DNA of 64,000 nucleotides from Jejubacter calystegiae. Lineage in GTDB: Bacteria; Pseudomonadota; Gammaproteobacteria; Enterobacterales; Enterobacteriaceae. Positions 61,177 to 64,000 of the stretch are shown in pieces. Made by a program: the position numbers and the translations under genes. The stretch lies in assembly GCF_005671395.1 (NCBI RefSeq), contig NZ_CP040428.1:1674001-1738000 (forward strand), written 5' to 3'. The stretch's first letter is position 1, and each line of letters starts with the position of its first letter. Under the pieces are notes generated by a model that had not been told where the DNA came from, did not search any database, and saw only the letters and a list, made by a program, of their open reading frames with translations.

Positions 61177-61490
61177 TTGCCCCGTCTTACGGCGCGCTGT
61201 CCATGGCGCGCCGGACAATATCCCTGCCAAATCCGAAGTTTCGTTTCAATTTTTCTGCGAAAAGATAATTTTATTTTGCAAATGCCCCCGTCAGGGGTAT
61301 TTTTGTGAGTCATTTCGCGAAATGAGAATAACTTGATACTGAATATCAACAAAATATTAACATCTTGTTGAAGATGGAGTAAGAAAGGCTTTACGACTTG
61401 CGCACCCGGGGAGCGACCCGGTGTCAGATCTCAGGACAGATAAGGGCCATCAGAGCCTGGCAAAACACAACACAAGTACAGGAAAATAAC
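61177..61490 (+). other. ABC operon-cycA intergenic region and cycA leader
   Basis: 314 bp without a gene. A hairpin-like CCCCCGTCAGGGG at about 61285-61298 followed by TATTTTTG may terminate the ABC operon. The rest should carry the cycA promoter and the leader on which GcvB small RNA acts in E. coli; I could not assign the pairing by eye. Confidence 0.4.
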
Positions 61491-62906
61491 ATGGTAGATG
61501 AGGTAAAGAACGTGGATGGACAGGTGTCTGACGATCCCGCCGAACGTTCGCTACGGCGTAATCTAAGCAACCGCCATATTCAGCTGATTGCGATCGGTGG
61601 CGCCATTGGCACCGGTCTGTTTATGGGATCGGGAAAAACTATCAGTCTTGCCGGGCCGTCGATCATTTTTGTCTACATGATTATCGGCTTTATGCTGTTC
61701 TTCGTGATGCGGGCCATGGGGGAGCTGCTGCTCTCTAATCTGCAATACAAATCCTTTAGCGACTTCGCTGCCGATCTGCTCGGCCCCTGGGCTGGCTACT
61801 TCACTGGCTGGACCTACTGGTTCTGTTGGGTGGTGACAGGAATGGCCGATGTAGTGGCGATTACCTCCTATGCCCAGTTCTGGTTCCCCGGGCTGTCGGA
61901 CTGGGTCTCTTCGCTGGCCGTGGTGCTGGTGCTGTTGGGGCTGAACCTGGCGACCGTAAAGATGTTTGGTGAAATGGAGTTCTGGTTCGCCATGATCAAA
62001 ATTGTCGCTATCGTGGCGCTGATTGTGGTGGGGCTGGTGATGGTGCTGATGCACTTCCAGGCGCCTTCTGGCGTTCAGGCGTCGTTCTCCCATCTGTGGA
62101 ATGACGGCGGCTGGTTCCCGAAAGGCATCAGCGGCTTCTTTGCCGGATTCCAGATAGCGGTATTCGCCTTTGTGGGGATCGAACTGGTGGGGACCACCGC
62201 CGCAGAAACCAAAGATCCGGAGAAGACGCTGCCGCGGGCGATCAACTCCATTCCGCTGCGTATCATCATGTTCTACGTCTGCTCACTGATCATTATTATG
62301 TCGGTCACCCCCTGGGGCTCAGTGGTGCCGAACAAGAGCCCGTTTGTGGAGCTGTTTGTACTGGTGGGACTTCCGGCCGCAGCCAGTATCATTAACTTCG
62401 TGGTACTGACCTCTGCCGCCTCTTCGGCCAACAGCGGGGTCTTTTCCACCAGCCGTATGCTCTACGGTCTGGCCCAGGATGGCGTGGCGCCTCAGCGTTT
62501 TGCCCGTCTGTCGCGTCGTGCGGTACCGGCATCCGGCCTGACCTTCTCCTGCGTCTGTCTGCTGGGCGGTGTGGTGTTGATCTACCTGATTCCGGATGTG
62601 ATGAAGGTCTTCACTATGGTCACCACCGTTTCCGCTATCCTGTTTATGTTTGTCTGGACCATTATTCTCTGCTCTTACCTGGTCTACCGTAAGCGCAGTC
62701 CGGAGCTGCACCAGAAGTCGGTGTATAAGATGCCGATGGGGAAACTGATGTGCTGGGTCTGCATGGCGTTCTTCGCCTGCGTGATCGTACTGCTCACGCT
62801 GGAACAGGATACCCGCCAGGCGCTGATGGTTACGCCACTCTGGTTCGTGGTGCTGGGTCTGGGCTGGCTGATGCTGCGCCGTAAGGCCGCACGCGCTAAC
62901 GGATAA
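61491..62906 (+). CDS. cycA: D-serine/D-alanine/glycine transporter CycA
   Basis: A 471-residue amino acid:proton symporter of the APC superfamily with 12 membrane helices. The first helix has the signature IAIGGAIGTGLFMGSG. Other E. coli-identical blocks include SGFFAGFQIAVFAFVGIELV, GTTAAETKDPEKTLPRAINS and KMPMGKLMCWVCMAFF. A frame open 31 codons upstream is not coding; AGGA seven bases before ATG 61491 and the start MVDEVK fit E. coli. It takes up glycine, D-alanine, D-serine and D-cycloserine. Confidence 0.96.
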   Translation: MVDEVKNVDGQVSDDPAERSLRRNLSNRHIQLIAIGGAIGTGLFMGSGKTISLAGPSIIFVYMIIGFMLFFVMRAMGELLLSNLQYKSFSDFAADLLGPWAGYFTGWTYWFCWVVTGMADVVAITSYAQFWFPGLSDWVSSLAVVLVLLGLNLATVKMFGEMEFWFAMIKIVAIVALIVVGLVMVLMHFQAPSGVQASFSHLWNDGGWFPKGISGFFAGFQIAVFAFVGIELVGTTAAETKDPEKTLPRAINSIPLRIIMFYVCSLIIIMSVTPWGSVVPNKSPFVELFVLVGLPAAASIINFVVLTSAASSANSGVFSTSRMLYGLAQDGVAPQRFARLSRRAVPASGLTFSCVCLLGGVVLIYLIPDVMKVFTMVTTVSAILFMFVWTIILCSYLVYRKRSPELHQKSVYKMPMGKLMCWVCMAFFACVIVLLTLEQDTRQALMVTPLWFVVLGLGWLMLRRKAARANG

Positions 62907-62944
62907 AAAATGGCCCCGTAATGGGGCCGAATGGGAGACAACGC

Positions 62945-62967
62945 AGGCGCCTTAAGGGCGCCTTTTT
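62945..62967 (+). terminator. intrinsic terminator of cycA
   Basis: AGGCGCC/GGCGCCT hairpin with a TTAAG loop and five T residues. A second hairpin, GGCCCC/GGGGCC, lies just before it at about 62913-62929. Together they separate convergent cycA and ytfE. Confidence 0.82.
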
Positions 62968-62968
62968 G

Positions 62969-63634
62969 TTATTTATCTCCTGCGAGGGCGCGCGGAAAAA
63001 GAACGTTGTTTTCCAGACTGATGTGGTTCATCAGATCGTCAATGGTTTCATTAATACCGTTATACAGGGCGCGCCAGGTGGTGCAGGCTTCCGGCGGCGG
63101 CGTGACGTTATTCGTGGTGTGCTTAATCACCTCCAGCAGTTCACCCGCTTCATCGTGCTCGCTCTCCATCACATTGATGGGGCCAGCGCACTGGGTGCCC
63201 ATACCCTGTTTGATCATTGGGAACAGAATCTGCTCCTCTTTCATCATGTGGCTGCTCAGCTCTTCATGCAGCATGGTCAGGTATTTTGCCAGGCCGCGCG
63301 GCACACCCGGTTTATCGGCATGAACGCGCTCGACTTTAGTCGCCTGCATAATAAGCTCAGGAAGCTGCTCGCGGTGCCGGTCATGGTAACGGACAAGGAT
63401 ATGGTCGATGATTTCGCTTAGTGGTGCGCTGCGCCACTCTTTTTCGGGTTGTTCGGTGGCAAGCTGAGCCAGTTCGGCTTCAATGGCCTCCAGGTTCAGC
63501 TCGCGGCGGGCTGCGGCGCGCGCCAGAGTTTGCTTACCGCCGCAGCAGAAGTCGAGATCGTATTTACGGAACAGCGCTGACGCACGCGGAATCGTTAACG
63601 CCAGTTCCCCTAAAGCCTGGTCACGGAAAGCCAT
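62969..63634 (-). CDS. ytfE: iron-sulfur cluster repair protein YtfE (RIC)
   Basis: A 221-residue di-iron protein that repairs iron-sulfur clusters after NO and oxidative damage. The N-terminal ScdA-like domain holds C30 and C31 ([13 protein letters not shown]). The hemerythrin-like domain supplies iron ligands in [37 protein letters not shown] and [14 protein letters not shown] 63634 with AGGA upstream gives the E. coli start (MAxRDQ). An NsrR operator lies 27 bp before the start, and nsrR is in this window. Confidence 0.97.
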   Translation of the reverse strand: MAFRDQALGELALTIPRASALFRKYDLDFCCGGKQTLARAAARRELNLEAIEAELAQLATEQPEKEWRSAPLSEIIDHILVRYHDRHREQLPELIMQATKVERVHADKPGVPRGLAKYLTMLHEELSSHMMKEEQILFPMIKQGMGTQCAGPINVMESEHDEAGELLEVIKHTTNNVTPPPEACTTWRALYNGINETIDDLMNHISLENNVLFPRALAGDK

Positions 63635-63660
63635 AGCCAAAATCCTCATCAGTAAATTAT

Positions 63661-63683
63661 AAATTGCATTTTAAATGCATCTT
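63661..63683 (-). promoter_or_regulatory. NsrR operator of ytfE
   Basis: On the minus strand AAGATGCATTT-A-AAATGCAATTT has the 11-1-11 form of the NsrR consensus; the distal half is perfect. A -10-like TATAAT (63656-63661) abuts it, so bound NsrR would block the promoter. Confidence 0.85.
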
Positions 63684-63696
63684 TAAGGGAAAGCTA

Positions 63697-64000
63697 TCAC
63701 TCTTTTACATTGGCGCTGACAACGGTCGGTGCCGGTCTGGCGCGTACCGCCATTACAACACCAACAATCAGGGCTGCAATGCCGAACAGCGTCGCCAGTG
63801 GCGGCCAGCTATGACGCAGCACAAACGCGTAGAGCAGCCCTGCCAGATTTTCGAAGACGATGAGCGGGCCGAGGATCACGGTGGGAAGTCGCTGACTGGC
63901 TTCATTCCAGCACAGGGCGCCAATCCAGGAGCAGAGAATGGCAATAACGAACATCAGGGCGATAAACTGACCCGGCTGCGGACCAAAGGGCAGCGGGAAG
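63697..64000 (-). CDS. ytfF: EamA-family inner-membrane transporter YtfF, 5' part outside window
   Basis: The last 100 residues or so of a DMT/EamA permease. The frame enters from the right edge as FPLPFGPQPGQFIALM. It continues with AILCSWIGALCWNEASQRLP and TVILGPLIVFENLAGLLYAF, then two more helices and a short polar tail (PAPTVVSANVKE). It matches the C-terminus of E. coli YtfF, which likewise lies next to ytfE. The substrate is unknown. Confidence 0.9.
   Translation of the reverse strand, partial: FPLPFGPQPGQFIALMFVIAILCSWIGALCWNEASQRLPTVILGPLIVFENLAGLLYAFVLRHSWPPLATLFGIAALIVGVVMAVRARPAPTVVSANVKE

Noticed and set aside
61398..61490. Extended N-terminus for cycA starting at 61398
   Set aside because: The extra 31 residues are unrelated to CycA, and a proper ribosome site precedes ATG 61491. 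The same reasoning removed upstream extensions of lldP, rnr, fklB, hflK, queG, yjfP and frdB.

Overview
This 64 kb window is chromosomal DNA from a member of the Enterobacteriaceae. Almost every gene has a recognisable E. coli counterpart, in the same order and orientation as E. coli minutes 94-95: pheU-yjdC-dsbD-cutA-dcuA-aspA-fxsA-groSL-yjeI-(...)-epmB-efp-ecnAB-(sugE)-frdDCBA-epmA-(...)-mscM-psd-rsgA-orn-glyVX(Y)-queG-nnr-tsaE-amiB-mutL-miaA-hfq-hflXKC-yjeT-purA-nsrR-rnr-rlmB-aidB-yjfN-bsmA-yjfP-yjfY-rpsF-priB-rpsR-rplI-ytfB-fklB-(...)-cycA-ytfE-ytfF. The coding sequence is GC-rich and proteins are highly similar to E. coli, but the insertions and losses show it is not Escherichia. The exact genus cannot be fixed by eye; a Klebsiella/Kosakonia/Enterobacter-like relative is plausible. 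Family and gene assignments rest on remembered sequences and motifs, not on searches.

Region by region. 1-1800: two translationally coupled outer-membrane beta-barrel genes (one cut by the window edge) lie beyond the 3' end of tRNA-Phe, in an AT-rich setting. 1.9-10.5 kb: regulator yjdC, the dcuA/cutA/dsbD group, aspA and divergent fxsA, and groSL under a clear sigma-32 promoter. 10.6-17.8 kb: lipoprotein yjeI, then an inserted lactate module (lldP-lutABC), then epmB/efp and the entericidins. 17.9-21.6 kb: an apparently intact guanidine-II riboswitch sits in front of a sugE gene collapsed to 24 codons; blc and ampC are absent; the frd operon has an FNR-type promoter. 21.7-26 kb: epmA, then an arylsulfatase with its radical-SAM activator (atsBA) where E. 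coli has yjeMNO. 26-32.4 kb: mscM, psd (with a seven-copy TolA-like repeat tail), rsgA, orn. 32.6-34.5 kb: three identical tRNA-Gly genes, the third separated by about 1.6 kb of foreign-looking DNA with a lipoprotein gene. 34.7-51.8 kb: the large conserved nnr-to-rlmB block. 51.9-58.9 kb: aidB, DUF1471 genes, esterase yjfP, a truncated yjfY at the site where E. coli carries the ula genes, the rpsF ribosomal operon, ytfB, fklB. 59-61.2 kb: an inserted oxyanion ABC transporter behind a Mo-box-like operator. 61.5-64 kb: cycA, ytfE with an NsrR box, ytfF (cut by the edge).

Functional themes. Anaerobic and nitrosative metabolism links several units: aspA, dcuA, frdABCD and lldP/lut handle C4-dicarboxylates and lactate, nsrR encodes the NO sensor and ytfE one of its targets, and AtsB is an oxygen-sensitive sulfatase activator. 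Translation quality control is the second theme: efp with both lysylation enzymes, tsaE, miaA, queG, rlmB, rsgA, rnr and hflX. The best leads are the orphaned guanidine riboswitch, the Psd repeat tail, the Mo-box transporter, the coupled barrel pair and the interrupted tRNA-Gly cluster.
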